Under the pieces are notes generated by a model. The model did not search any database. It had not been told where the DNA came from and was given only the letters and a program-made list of their open reading frames with translations. This document shows, piece by piece, positions 35,285 to 43,447 of a stretch of 43,447 nt of DNA (its first letter is position 1; each line of letters begins with the position of its first letter). The position numbers and the translations under genes are program-made. The DNA comes from an uncultured Helicobacter sp. (GTDB taxonomy: Bacteria > Campylobacterota > Campylobacteria > Campylobacterales > Helicobacteraceae), in assembly GCA_949299115.1 (NCBI GenBank), contig CASFZH010000014.1, forward strand, positions 1 to 43,447. Direction: 5' to 3'.

Positions 35285-35809
35285 TTAAAAGGGATCACGC
35301 TCTTGTGTAATCCTATTACGTAAATCTCGTCTTATAAGTTCAGTAATCCAAATCCACAATAAAATTTCTAAAAAGCTTGTAGTAAAATATACCCATGTTT
35401 GATTGGAGCTATCGATAAAACCAAACAATGGTAGGGTAATGGCATAGCACAGAATCCATAGCACTGCACCATATAGTATGCCATGTGCAAATTTTAACTT
35501 TAGATAAAATTCTGCAAGTATAACATACAGGACACCAAAAAATATAGAAAACCCAAATTGCCATGTGAGATAAAAAATCCGCCATTCATAGCCATTGGTA
35601 AAAACATATTGTATTGTCATAATTTCTGGTGTTATATGCAAAAATTCCATAATGTGTTTTGTAATGTCATCGATTTTTTCACTGAAATCAATGGGGAATA
35701 AAATCTCCCAACCAAGACGTATAATACCACCTATGATTCCAACAATTATGCCAATGGTAAAAGCAATCCAAAAACGATATGGCACACTTAAATTGGTATA
35801 AACTTGCAT
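35285..35809 (-). CDS. YagU-like inner-membrane protein (DUF1440)
   Basis: 174 aa with about four membrane segments (FWIAFTIGIIVGIIGGIIRL, then segments near residues 78-100, 107-128 and 140-158). The opening GxxxGxIxxxxRxGWE pattern and overall layout recall the YagU family, linked in E. coli to acid resistance. AAAGG ribosome-binding site. Convergent with cdsA across 35 bases. Function here is uncertain. Confidence 0.7.
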   Translation of the reverse strand: MQVYTNLSVPYRFWIAFTIGIIVGIIGGIIRLGWEILFPIDFSEKIDDITKHIMEFLHITPEIMTIQYVFTNGYEWRIFYLTWQFGFSIFFGVLYVILAEFYLKLKFAHGILYGAVLWILCYAITLPLFGFIDSSNQTWVYFTTSFLEILLWIWITELIRRDLRNRITQERDPF

Positions 35810-35907
35810 ATCAAACCTTTATTTAATAAGCATAAAACTACATTATACCGAAAATTTAGAATTCGCAAAAGAGGCTTTAGACTAAAAAATGTGATAAGAG
35901 TAATAGC

Positions 35908-35929
35908 ATAATCCATATTTATGGATTAT
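35908..35929. repeat. Perfect hairpin between YagU-like gene and hefC
   Basis: ATAATCCATA and TATGGATTAT pair perfectly with a 2-base centre. On the plus strand it is followed by TAATTTTTC, a weak terminator tail. The minus-strand hefC transcript ends nearby (36014) but has no matching U-run after the stem, so termination of hef transcripts here is unproven. Confidence 0.35.
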
Positions 35930-36013
35930 TAATTTTTCTTAAAGAATGAGTTTCTTGCATACAATGTTGAATTTATACAAGTTATTATTCTCTTATGTTA
36001 GTTAAACCAAGCC

Positions 36014-39000
36014 TTAAAATTTATCTCCTTCTTTTGGTTTATAGAATTTTTGTAGTTTGTCATCAAGCGGAGCAATGATTCTATAAAATATGGGCACAAC
36101 AAGTAGTGATAATACCATAGAAACAATAAGCCCACCTATCATGGCAGTACCAATTGGAACTTTCATGGCACTTCCATCTCCTTGTGCTATTGCTAGCGGT
36201 AGCATACCGGCAACCATAGCGATGGTGGTCATAAGAATTGGTCTTAGACGTGATTCTCCGGCAAATTGTATCGCTTCTATAATGCCCATACCTTGCTTAC
36301 GCTTTTCATTTGCAACATCAATAAGCAAGGTGGCATTTTTTCCTACCATACCGATAAGCAAAATAAGTCCCATCATGGAAAACATACTCATAGAAGCATT
36401 CGAGCCTCCTGCGAGTTTTATAGCAAAAAATGCACCGCTAAAACTTAATGGCATAGTTATCATGATGATAACTGGCTGCAAAAAGCTTTCATATAATGCT
36501 GCGAGAATTAGATAAATAAGCACAAATGCCATTAAAATAGCAACACCAAAGGCTTGCGAAGTCTCTGATTGTGTATCTGCTTGACTCATTAATCTATACC
36601 CTGCACCAGCCTCTAACCATTTGGCACCATTATAGGCATTTGCCTCAACAATTTTTACTATATCACCCAAACTCAATCCACTATATTCTTTTGGTGCTAC
36701 GGCGACGGTTATACTACGTTGCCTATTGAATCGTGTGATATTCGTAGAGGTGTATCCCTCTTCTATTTCTACTAAACCATCAATAAAAATAAGATTTCCA
36801 CTACTACTTCGCACTTGAATGCGTTTAATATCATTGACATTTATTCTTTTGTTATCTGGCACACGAACGGTAATATAATACTCTTTACCTTCTTCTTTAT
36901 AGTAAGCAACTTGGGTTTCACCAGAAAATGCTGCACTTATGGTTTGTCCTATATCTGTTGTTGAGATTCCATATTGGGCGAGATTTTGTCGAATGGGGAT
37001 TAATTTGAAAGCCGGCATAGAATCTGAAGTAGATAGGTGGAAATTTGTAATTTTATCTTTAAATCCTTCGTATGTATTGATAAAATTGCTGAGATTATCG
37101 ACACTTTTTTGCATGATGCTTTCAATGGGTGAAAAAACTGTAATTTGAAAAGGTGTGTTATCACTTCCGCCACCAACTAACGGCACTTCAGAACCAAATA
37201 TATCAAGTCCCTGGGCTTCTGGCATTGTGCGTAATTCATCTAAAAGTTTTTGTAATATAATGAATTGGTCTGCCTCTTTACCATGTTTTCTACGCTCTGA
37301 TAATGGTTTTAGAGCAATATAAAGCTTTGCAAAAAAAGCTTGTTGCAAATCTCCAGGTCCAACTTGTAAAGTAACAAATTGTACATACGGATTGGCTACG
37401 ATATGCGATTCTAAAACCTTACTTCTACGTTTCATTTCTTCAATGGCTATGCCCGGTTTCCCTTTGAAAATAATTTGAAATTGACTTCTATCCTCTTTAA
37501 GCATAAATTCATTACCTAATGTCGATGCGACAAATAAAGAAAGTGCAAATATTGCAAAGATAGCGATTGATGTTAGAATCATAGTTGTCCAACTTTTCAT
37601 TAAAAACTGTAAGATTTTTAAATAAATAGAATCAAGTTTTTGAAAAAAAGGCAGTGTTTTGTAGTAAAATGCCGATTGTTCAGGTTTTACGAGTAAGGAG
37701 CTAAACATTGGAATCACTGTGACAACCACAATATAACTTATCGCTACCGCTAAAGCGACAGTCAAACCAAAGCTAGCTAAAAACTTACCAACAACACCAC
37801 TCATTGTTCCAACTGGTATAAAAACAGAAAGCAACATTCCAGAGATAGCAACAATAGCAAATCCAATTTCATTGACACCCTCATATGCTGCCTCACGTTT
37901 TGGCATACCATGTTCTAGTTTTTTATGGATATTTTCAATCACAACGATGGCATCATCAATGATAATACCAATCGCGAGCGTAAGAGCTAACATGGTAAGC
38001 ATATTAAGAGTGAAACCCATAGCGTAGATACAAAATAATGTTCCAAGTACAGATACAGGAATAGAAATAGCTGAAACAATTGTAATCGTTACATTACGTA
38101 GAAAGCAAAAGACAATACTTACAGCAAGAAATGCACCAAGTGCCAAGTCAAATTGTATATCTTTGATTGATGATTGGATATATTCTGTGGTATCCCAAAA
38201 AATATCAATATCGTATCCCGGACTAACATTTCTTATTTGCTCCATAGCTTTTTTTACGCCTTCAGCTATGGCTATCTCATTAGCACCAGTAATTTTTTGT
38301 ACCTCAAAAATAACACCGGGCTTACCCTTATAAGTTGCATAAGATTTCTCTTCAGCTAAACCATCTTCAATAATGGCAATGTCTTTTAATTTTAATCCGT
38401 CTTTAACAACAATGTCTCCAACTTCTTCTACAGTCATACTATTAGCATCTGTGATAATATAATGCTCATTGGTTTTTGAAAAGACTCTTCCACCATCAAT
38501 CTCAAGATTTTCTCTACCAATGATTCCAGATAAATCTGTATAAGTCAGATTATATTTATTCATCAAAGTAGGGTCGGGATATACTTTTACCTGTCTTTCT
38601 CTATAACCATTCATTTGTACATTTCCAACACCACCAATGCGTTGTAAAATTGGAGCTATGACATTATTAGCGTGTTTCATCATATCTGGTGCGGGTTTAT
38701 TTGAGGAGAGAAAGAGAGATACAATTGGAGTGCTTCCTGTGTCAAGCTTTTGTACAGTTGGTTTATCAACTTCAGAATCTAGAATTACCGTGTTGACTTT
38801 ATCGCGAACGTCATTTACCGCAATTTCAAGTGGTTTTTCTAACTCAAATGTAACAGCAATAATGCTTACATTTTTAGCTGAATTTGAAGAGACATACTTT
38901 AAACCATCAATAGCTAAAACTGCTTGTTCGATTTTATCAGTTACTTTTGTTTCGATAGTTTCTGCACTTGCACCTTTATATGTTGTTTTTACCAAAACAA

Positions 39001-39124
39001 CTGGAAAATCAATGTCTGGAAATAATGCTTTAGCAACCTTGTGAACACCGTAAAAACCAAATAAAATCAAAGCCATAGCAAACATAAATGTTGAAACAGG
39101 CCTTGTAATAGCAAACTTATACAT
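36014..39124 (-). CDS. hefC: RND multidrug efflux pump, inner-membrane subunit (HefC/AcrB-type)
   Basis: 1036 aa. Proton-driven trimeric exporter of drugs, bile salts and similar amphiphiles; part of a tripartite pump with the next two genes. RND layout: N-terminal helix (FAITRPVSTFMFAMALILFG), periplasmic porter domain, helices from about 325, and the proton-relay pair Asp390-Asp391 in AIGIIIDDAIVVIEN. A second half repeats the layout, with LILLIGMVGKNATLLIDVAN and RLRPILMTTIAMVAGMLP. It starts 20 bases after hefB, with AAGGA upstream. Intact. Confidence 0.94.
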   Translation of the reverse strand: MYKFAITRPVSTFMFAMALILFGFYGVHKVAKALFPDIDFPVVLVKTTYKGASAETIETKVTDKIEQAVLAIDGLKYVSSNSAKNVSIIAVTFELEKPLEIAVNDVRDKVNTVILDSEVDKPTVQKLDTGSTPIVSLFLSSNKPAPDMMKHANNVIAPILQRIGGVGNVQMNGYRERQVKVYPDPTLMNKYNLTYTDLSGIIGRENLEIDGGRVFSKTNEHYIITDANSMTVEEVGDIVVKDGLKLKDIAIIEDGLAEEKSYATYKGKPGVIFEVQKITGANEIAIAEGVKKAMEQIRNVSPGYDIDIFWDTTEYIQSSIKDIQFDLALGAFLAVSIVFCFLRNVTITIVSAISIPVSVLGTLFCIYAMGFTLNMLTMLALTLAIGIIIDDAIVVIENIHKKLEHGMPKREAAYEGVNEIGFAIVAISGMLLSVFIPVGTMSGVVGKFLASFGLTVALAVAISYIVVVTVIPMFSSLLVKPEQSAFYYKTLPFFQKLDSIYLKILQFLMKSWTTMILTSIAIFAIFALSLFVASTLGNEFMLKEDRSQFQIIFKGKPGIAIEEMKRRSKVLESHIVANPYVQFVTLQVGPGDLQQAFFAKLYIALKPLSERRKHGKEADQFIILQKLLDELRTMPEAQGLDIFGSEVPLVGGGSDNTPFQITVFSPIESIMQKSVDNLSNFINTYEGFKDKITNFHLSTSDSMPAFKLIPIRQNLAQYGISTTDIGQTISAAFSGETQVAYYKEEGKEYYITVRVPDNKRINVNDIKRIQVRSSSGNLIFIDGLVEIEEGYTSTNITRFNRQRSITVAVAPKEYSGLSLGDIVKIVEANAYNGAKWLEAGAGYRLMSQADTQSETSQAFGVAILMAFVLIYLILAALYESFLQPVIIMITMPLSFSGAFFAIKLAGGSNASMSMFSMMGLILLIGMVGKNATLLIDVANEKRKQGMGIIEAIQFAGESRLRPILMTTIAMVAGMLPLAIAQGDGSAMKVPIGTAMIGGLIVSMVLSLLVVPIFYRIIAPLDDKLQKFYKPKEGDKF

Positions 39125-39144
39125 TACAAATCCTTATTTTTAGC

Positions 39145-39888
39145 TTACTTTACAATAATATAACCATCACCAAAAAGTCCCGGTTGCAATTCATCTGGAA
39201 CAATTGCTTCGGCACTAACCTTTCTTGTGTCTGTATCTACTGCCGGATAAATTTTATAAATTTTTGTTTCTCTTTCTACACCTTTACCATCAATCTTGTA
39301 TTTATAAATATCTCCCACTTTCACAACAGGTAAATATTTAGAATCAAACTGGATAATCATTTTTTTTTCATTACTAATTAAGCGGAAAAGTTTCGTTTGA
39401 TTTGCTCCAACACCGTCCCCTAATTCGATATTTTTAGCAGCGATTGTCCCATCAAAAGGAGCAATAAGCGTTGTGCGTCTCAAAAGCTCTGTTTGATATT
39501 TAAGGCTATATTGCAAATTGCTGTATGTACTTTCAAGATTTTTAAAATTTGAATAGTTTTGTTCTAATGTATTTTTATCAATAGCATTGCCACTTCGCTT
39601 ATAACGTTCATATTGATTTTTTGCAAATTGATATTGTGCTTTTGCTCCCTCTAGCTGTGCTCTTTGCATGTTTACATTTTGCACCCTATCTTCATTTGAT
39701 AACGTAAGTAAAGCATCGTCTTTTTTAACTTGTGAGCCAACATCGACAAAAATATTTGCCACAATGCCACTTGTATCCATCATAAGATTGGAATCTCTAA
39801 CCGCTGCAATATTAAAGATTCCATACACTTGATCTTGAGCAAATAATAAACTTAAACCTGATAGTAAAGCTAATAGGTATTTTTTCAT
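39145..39888 (-). CDS. hefB: RND efflux periplasmic adaptor (HefB/AcrA-type)
   Basis: 247 aa. Membrane-fusion protein that links HefC to HefA. Signal peptide MKKYLLALLSGLSLLFA; then a lipoyl half (GIVANIFVDVGSQVKKDDAL), a coiled-coil hairpin (about 75-130), the second lipoyl half (TTLIAPFDGTIAAKNIELGD) and a beta-barrel region ending PGLFGDGYIIVK. It is short for the family, as in H. pylori. An A9 run on the coding strand (39360-39368) is kept in frame. AAAGGA ribosome-binding site. Confidence 0.92.
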   Translation of the reverse strand: MKKYLLALLSGLSLLFAQDQVYGIFNIAAVRDSNLMMDTSGIVANIFVDVGSQVKKDDALLTLSNEDRVQNVNMQRAQLEGAKAQYQFAKNQYERYKRSGNAIDKNTLEQNYSNFKNLESTYSNLQYSLKYQTELLRRTTLIAPFDGTIAAKNIELGDGVGANQTKLFRLISNEKKMIIQFDSKYLPVVKVGDIYKYKIDGKGVERETKIYKIYPAVDTDTRKVSAEAIVPDELQPGLFGDGYIIVK

Positions 39889-39928
39889 CTCTTATCCTTT
39901 CATAGTTAAAGATACATTGAATTAAATA

Positions 39929-41281
39929 CTAATTAACGTATTTTTCCAATTCCTGTCCGCTATAAAAAATATAATTCGCCTTTTGTATTTCATAATTATT
40001 CAAAGCTTGTATAAAGGTTGATTCGGCATCATATTTTGTACTTAAGGCTTGTAGGTATTCTGTAAAAGTTGAAAGATTCGCGTCATAACGTTTCTTCATA
40101 TTATCATAAGATATGTTTGCTGAAATAAGTCCAGCTTTGGCGCTCTCTATTTGATTTCTTGCTAATTCTATAGCTTTTCTGTAGAGTTCTTCATCTTTTT
40201 TTTGTTCATTTTTTTGATATGCTAATTGTTTTTCATTAGCAAGTTGTGCAAGAGCGAGGGCTTGTTTTTGCACACTTTGTCCAATTTTTGCAAAAATTGG
40301 GTAACTAGCTACTACAGAAAAAACATTTTGATGTGTGGCATAGTTTGCAGCAAAAAATCCGCCTTGTGCTAGAAAAGAGGCAGCAAAATAAGGAATTTCT
40401 ATGTTATAAGTATAAGTATCTCTAATATTAAATATCGGGTAATAATGGAGCTGTTGGTTTTGGAATTTTTGTGCTTGTATTTGGTATTCTAGTGATTTTA
40501 TATCATTTCTATCATTAAGAGTATAAGTAGGATTATTGATTTGTACACGTTTAATTTTATCAATTTTTGTGTTGGTTAAATATTCTAACATTAATTTGGA
40601 ACGTTCTAAAGCAAGCTGTGCATCGCCAATTTGGTATTCAGTTGATGAAGCTTGTGACTTTAGTGATTCTAAATCAGCAATAGTCCGTAGTCCTTGATTA
40701 TACAGTTTTTGTGTTCTGTCTACATCTGATTGCAGTTGTTGCAATCTGTGTTGCAAGGTAATAAGATTTGATTCATTATTAAAGTATGTATAATATTCTT
40801 GTATAACTTGTAAATAAATGTTTTGTTTTGTGTGTTTGCTATCGAATGCACTTTTTGTTGCAGTTGCACCTTTTTCTCTCATATTTTTATAATCTGCCCA
40901 ATCAAGTTTGAAATCAAAGGCAATTTGTGTATTTTGTGTTTGATAATGTATATTTACACTTGTATTGTTTCTATTGAAATTATATGTTGCATTGAGTGTA
41001 GGAATAAAGGCAAGCTTTGAAACAAGATGATCTTTTTGTGCTTGTTGCATGAGCAAATCTTGTGCTTGTACCGCATAGTTATTGTTGGCACTTTCAAGTA
41101 GTTCTTTCAGAGTCATACCATCGGTGCTATCTACACGTAAGATACTTTCAAGACGTAAGTCAGTAATGGCATCAGAGGATTTATCTGAAGTGGTACTGCT
41201 GCTATTAAAAGTATAAATATTATTGTTTCCTTTCGCTATATAGGCAATACAACATAAGATAATAAAAATTTTTTTTAACAT
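39929..41281 (-). CDS. hefA: TolC-like outer-membrane efflux protein (HefA-type)
   Basis: 450 aa from ATG 41281 (MLKKIFIILCCIAYIAKG), which has a strong GGAGG upstream; the longer frame to 41341 lacks a better start. The outer-membrane/periplasmic tunnel of the pump. Two structural repeats with long coiled coils are visible: LRLESILRVDSTDGMTLKEL, EYYTYFNNESNLITLQHRLQ and, in the second half, AIELARNQIESAKAGLISA and NISYDNMKKRYDANLSTFTE, typical of outer membrane efflux proteins. First gene of the hefA-hefB-hefC operon, divergent from uvrC. Confidence 0.92.
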   Translation of the reverse strand: MLKKIFIILCCIAYIAKGNNNIYTFNSSSTTSDKSSDAITDLRLESILRVDSTDGMTLKELLESANNNYAVQAQDLLMQQAQKDHLVSKLAFIPTLNATYNFNRNNTSVNIHYQTQNTQIAFDFKLDWADYKNMREKGATATKSAFDSKHTKQNIYLQVIQEYYTYFNNESNLITLQHRLQQLQSDVDRTQKLYNQGLRTIADLESLKSQASSTEYQIGDAQLALERSKLMLEYLTNTKIDKIKRVQINNPTYTLNDRNDIKSLEYQIQAQKFQNQQLHYYPIFNIRDTYTYNIEIPYFAASFLAQGGFFAANYATHQNVFSVVASYPIFAKIGQSVQKQALALAQLANEKQLAYQKNEQKKDEELYRKAIELARNQIESAKAGLISANISYDNMKKRYDANLSTFTEYLQALSTKYDAESTFIQALNNYEIQKANYIFYSGQELEKYVN

Positions 41282-41417
41282 GATTAGAAACCTCCAAAAA
41301 TAATACTTGTATAAACAATTAAAAATGTCATTGTAGCACATTTTAGGTAAAAAGATTACTAGAAAAATATAAAAAATAGTGTGGTTTATTTTGTATAAAT
41401 AATCAATTTTTTATCAA

Positions 41418-41501
41418 ATTATAAATTTAGCTATAATCTACAATGGCTTATACTAATTTTAAATTAATTACAATTTTTAAAGTATAATGCCATTGTAGAT
41501 T
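41418..41501. promoter_or_regulatory. Divergent hefA/uvrC promoter region with 13-bp inverted repeat
   Basis: AATCTACAATGGC (41435-41447) and GCCATTGTAGATT (41489-41501) are exact reverse complements with a 41-base spacer. TATAAT occurs on plus at 41432-41437 and 41483-41488 (candidate uvrC -10 boxes), and on minus at 41418-41423 (candidate hefA -10). The left arm covers where the hefA -35 would be, and the right arm follows directly after the uvrC-side TATAAT at 41483. This is a likely operator, possibly for an efflux regulator encoded elsewhere. Confidence 0.5.
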
Positions 41502-41563
41502 CTAAAATATTGGATTCTTATTTGACTTAGTCATGAATATATCTACAACCTTAAGGGACTATA

Positions 41564-43273
41564 ATGAATAAATTGCTTCTTTATCAACAATTACAACATT
41601 TAGAAGACAAACCCGGTATTTATCAGTATTTTGATAGTAATTCTCGTTTGCTTTATGTAGGAAAAGCAAAAAATCTTAAAAAACGTATTAAAAGTTATTT
41701 CAATGCTGATTTATCACCAAATCCTAACAATAGCCGAAGAATCCAACACATGGTAGCCCAAATTCATAGCATTCATGTATTAGTGGTTGCGAATGAAAAA
41801 GAAGCACTTATACTTGAAAATTCTTTTATCAAATCACAGAATCCAAAATATAATATTTTGTTGCGAGATGATAAAACATACCCCTACATTACTATTAATA
41901 TCAATGACAGTTATCCACGTTTTAGTATAACAAGGCACATTGTCAATAAGAAAGGTATGTTCTATTTTGGACCATATCCTAGAGGTATAAAAGAAATTCT
42001 AGCAAGCTTATATGAAATATTCCCACTTGTGCAGCAAGCAAGTTGTCTGAAGGGTAAAAAGGCATGTTTGTACTATCAAATTGAAAAATGTTTGGGTGTA
42101 TGTGAATATCATAGTGATAGCTTACAAAAACAATACAATCAATATATTCAAGAAGCAATAGAACTTATGCAAAATAAACATAAAATGAGAAAAACTTTAG
42201 AAGCAAAAATGCTAGATTTTGCAAATAAAGAGCTTTTTGAACAAGCACAAGTTTGTAAAAATTGTCTTGAAATATTACAAGAGATAGAACATTTTTCTGT
42301 TGTTGATATAAAAAGGCTATATAATGCTGATGTTTTGAGTTTTGTATTTATAAAAAATCGTGGTGTTTTATTAAAGCTTTTTGTGAGAAATGGAAAAGTT
42401 ATAAGTTCTCATCATATTTTTGTAAGAGCCAATGTGTCAAATTATGACCAAACAGATGATAGAGATGCATTGAGTGAGAAAGATTATGGAATCACGCAAG
42501 AATTTGAATATGAAGTTTATACACAAGCATTACTTAAAATCTTACAAGAAGAAAATCTATGTGAGGAAATTATACTTGCTAATATTACAGAATCACATTT
42601 TAAATCTTTACAAGATTCTGTCCCAGAAATCGCTAAAAAGCTTACATTGCCAAAGCGAGGTGATAAATTAAAGTTAGCACAACTTGCTTACACTAATGCA
42701 CTTCATTTACTCACGAATACTGCCAAATTACATGACAGCGAGGATAAGATTCTCAAAGATGTTGCCAATCTTTTTCTTTTCAAACAGGATATTCATAGTA
42801 TAGAGGTATTTGATACAAGTCATCATGGAGGGGATTTTGCGGTTGGAGCTATGATAAGTTATAGCAACAATGAGTTTTATAGAGAACATTATCGGCATTA
42901 CAATTTAGAGGGAAAAGATGAGTATACACAAATGTGCGAAATGCTTATGCGTAGAGCAAAAGCATTTGATACCATACCTGCTCCAAACCTGTGGCTACTT
43001 GATGGGGGTATAGCACAAATCAATCTTGCGGTTGAAATTTTACAATCTTGCAATGCTAATGTTGAGGTCCTAGCTATTGCAAAAGAAAAAAGGGATTCTA
43101 AAGCATATCGTGCTAAAGGTTTAGCAAAAGATATTTTACGCTCAAAGGAGTTGGAATTTCGACTTGATTCTCATGATGTGCGTTTGCAATTTTTACAAAA
43201 ATTACGTGATGAAGCCCATCGATTTGCTATTTCCTTTCACAGACATAAAAAGATTAAAAATATATATCAGTAA
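41564..43273 (+). CDS. uvrC: Excinuclease ABC subunit C (UvrC)
   Basis: 569 aa. Makes the dual incisions in nucleotide excision repair together with UvrA and UvrB. The N-terminal GIY-YIG nuclease (PGIYQYFDSNSRLLYVGKAK, about 18-37), the UVR motif region (about 205-225) and the C-terminal RNase H-like nuclease (IEVFDTSHHGGDFAVGAM, LLDGGIAQINLA) are visible. The protein ends shortly after LRDEAHRFAISFHRHKK, so the C-terminal helix-hairpin-helix DNA-binding repeats found in E. coli UvrC seem to be absent. AAGGGA ribosome-binding site. Nothing notable in 43274-43447. Confidence 0.94.
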   Translation: MNKLLLYQQLQHLEDKPGIYQYFDSNSRLLYVGKAKNLKKRIKSYFNADLSPNPNNSRRIQHMVAQIHSIHVLVVANEKEALILENSFIKSQNPKYNILLRDDKTYPYITININDSYPRFSITRHIVNKKGMFYFGPYPRGIKEILASLYEIFPLVQQASCLKGKKACLYYQIEKCLGVCEYHSDSLQKQYNQYIQEAIELMQNKHKMRKTLEAKMLDFANKELFEQAQVCKNCLEILQEIEHFSVVDIKRLYNADVLSFVFIKNRGVLLKLFVRNGKVISSHHIFVRANVSNYDQTDDRDALSEKDYGITQEFEYEVYTQALLKILQEENLCEEIILANITESHFKSLQDSVPEIAKKLTLPKRGDKLKLAQLAYTNALHLLTNTAKLHDSEDKILKDVANLFLFKQDIHSIEVFDTSHHGGDFAVGAMISYSNNEFYREHYRHYNLEGKDEYTQMCEMLMRRAKAFDTIPAPNLWLLDGGIAQINLAVEILQSCNANVEVLAIAKEKRDSKAYRAKGLAKDILRSKELEFRLDSHDVRLQFLQKLRDEAHRFAISFHRHKKIKNIYQ

Positions 43274-43447
43274 TATTATTTGAACTTTGTATTATTGAAA
43301 GATAGAAATAGGTATCATAAGCAAGAGATTTATCATATACTACCACACATTAATTATTATTTGTTAGTTAGAGTATGGATTTTAGTAATAATAGTATCTT
43401 ATTGTAATCTTAGATAGTAGTCTGATTGTATTAGCTTTATATGTTTT

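Noticed and set aside
41282..41341. 20-residue N-terminal extension of the TolC-like protein
   Set aside because: It would place a non-signal sequence ahead of a good signal peptide that has its own GGAGG site.

Overview
The window looks like a chromosomal segment of an enterohepatic Helicobacter or close relative (Campylobacterota). It is AT-rich. The order nhaA-yajC-secD-secF, the hefA-hefB-hefC type efflux operon, a 198-aa AhpC and a FlgH closely resembling the H. pylori protein all fit that genus. No rRNA, tRNA, insertion sequence or CRISPR array was seen. Family assignments rest on motif recognition only; no database search was run.

Region 1 (1-13.7 kb, all minus strand) is an accessory island. 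It reads as a chain of overlapping short genes: PAAR-like spike-adaptor proteins, a class-3 (GHSLGG) lipase plus a truncated lipase, several paralogous lipoproteins, small membrane and exported proteins, and a family with a hydrophobic N-terminus and a charged coiled coil. The layout resembles a type VI secretion (T6SS)-style effector/immunity reservoir. Many members are duplicated, recombined at module borders, or interrupted by single-base frameshifts, often at poly-A/T runs. No VgrG, Hcp or baseplate gene lies in the window, so the T6SS link is inference.

Region 2 (13.85-18.2 kb, plus) is core: the Na+/H+ antiporter NhaA and the Sec translocon accessories YajC, SecD and SecF. A PHP-type histidinol-phosphatase-like gene follows on the minus strand (18.5-19.4 kb).

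Region 3 (19.8-24.8 kb, plus) is a likely GABA/omega-amino-acid catabolic cluster: GabT-like aminotransferase, GabD-like dehydrogenase (4-bp overlap), an amino-acid permease and a fumarylacetoacetate-hydrolase-family enzyme. A decayed outer-membrane beta-barrel gene (24.8-25.6 kb, minus) follows.

Region 4 (26-43.4 kb) is mainly housekeeping: glyS (minus), ahpC (plus, with a promoter, an operator-like dyad and a terminator), flgH (minus) divergent from a yqeY-like gene, mnmG (minus, with an unusual internal insertion) divergent from cdsA, a YagU-like membrane protein, the hefABC-type RND efflux operon (minus), and divergent uvrC. The hef-uvrC intergenic region carries a perfect 13-bp inverted repeat. 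Core genes are intact although several contain A/T runs of 8-9 bases, which contrasts with the frameshifted island.
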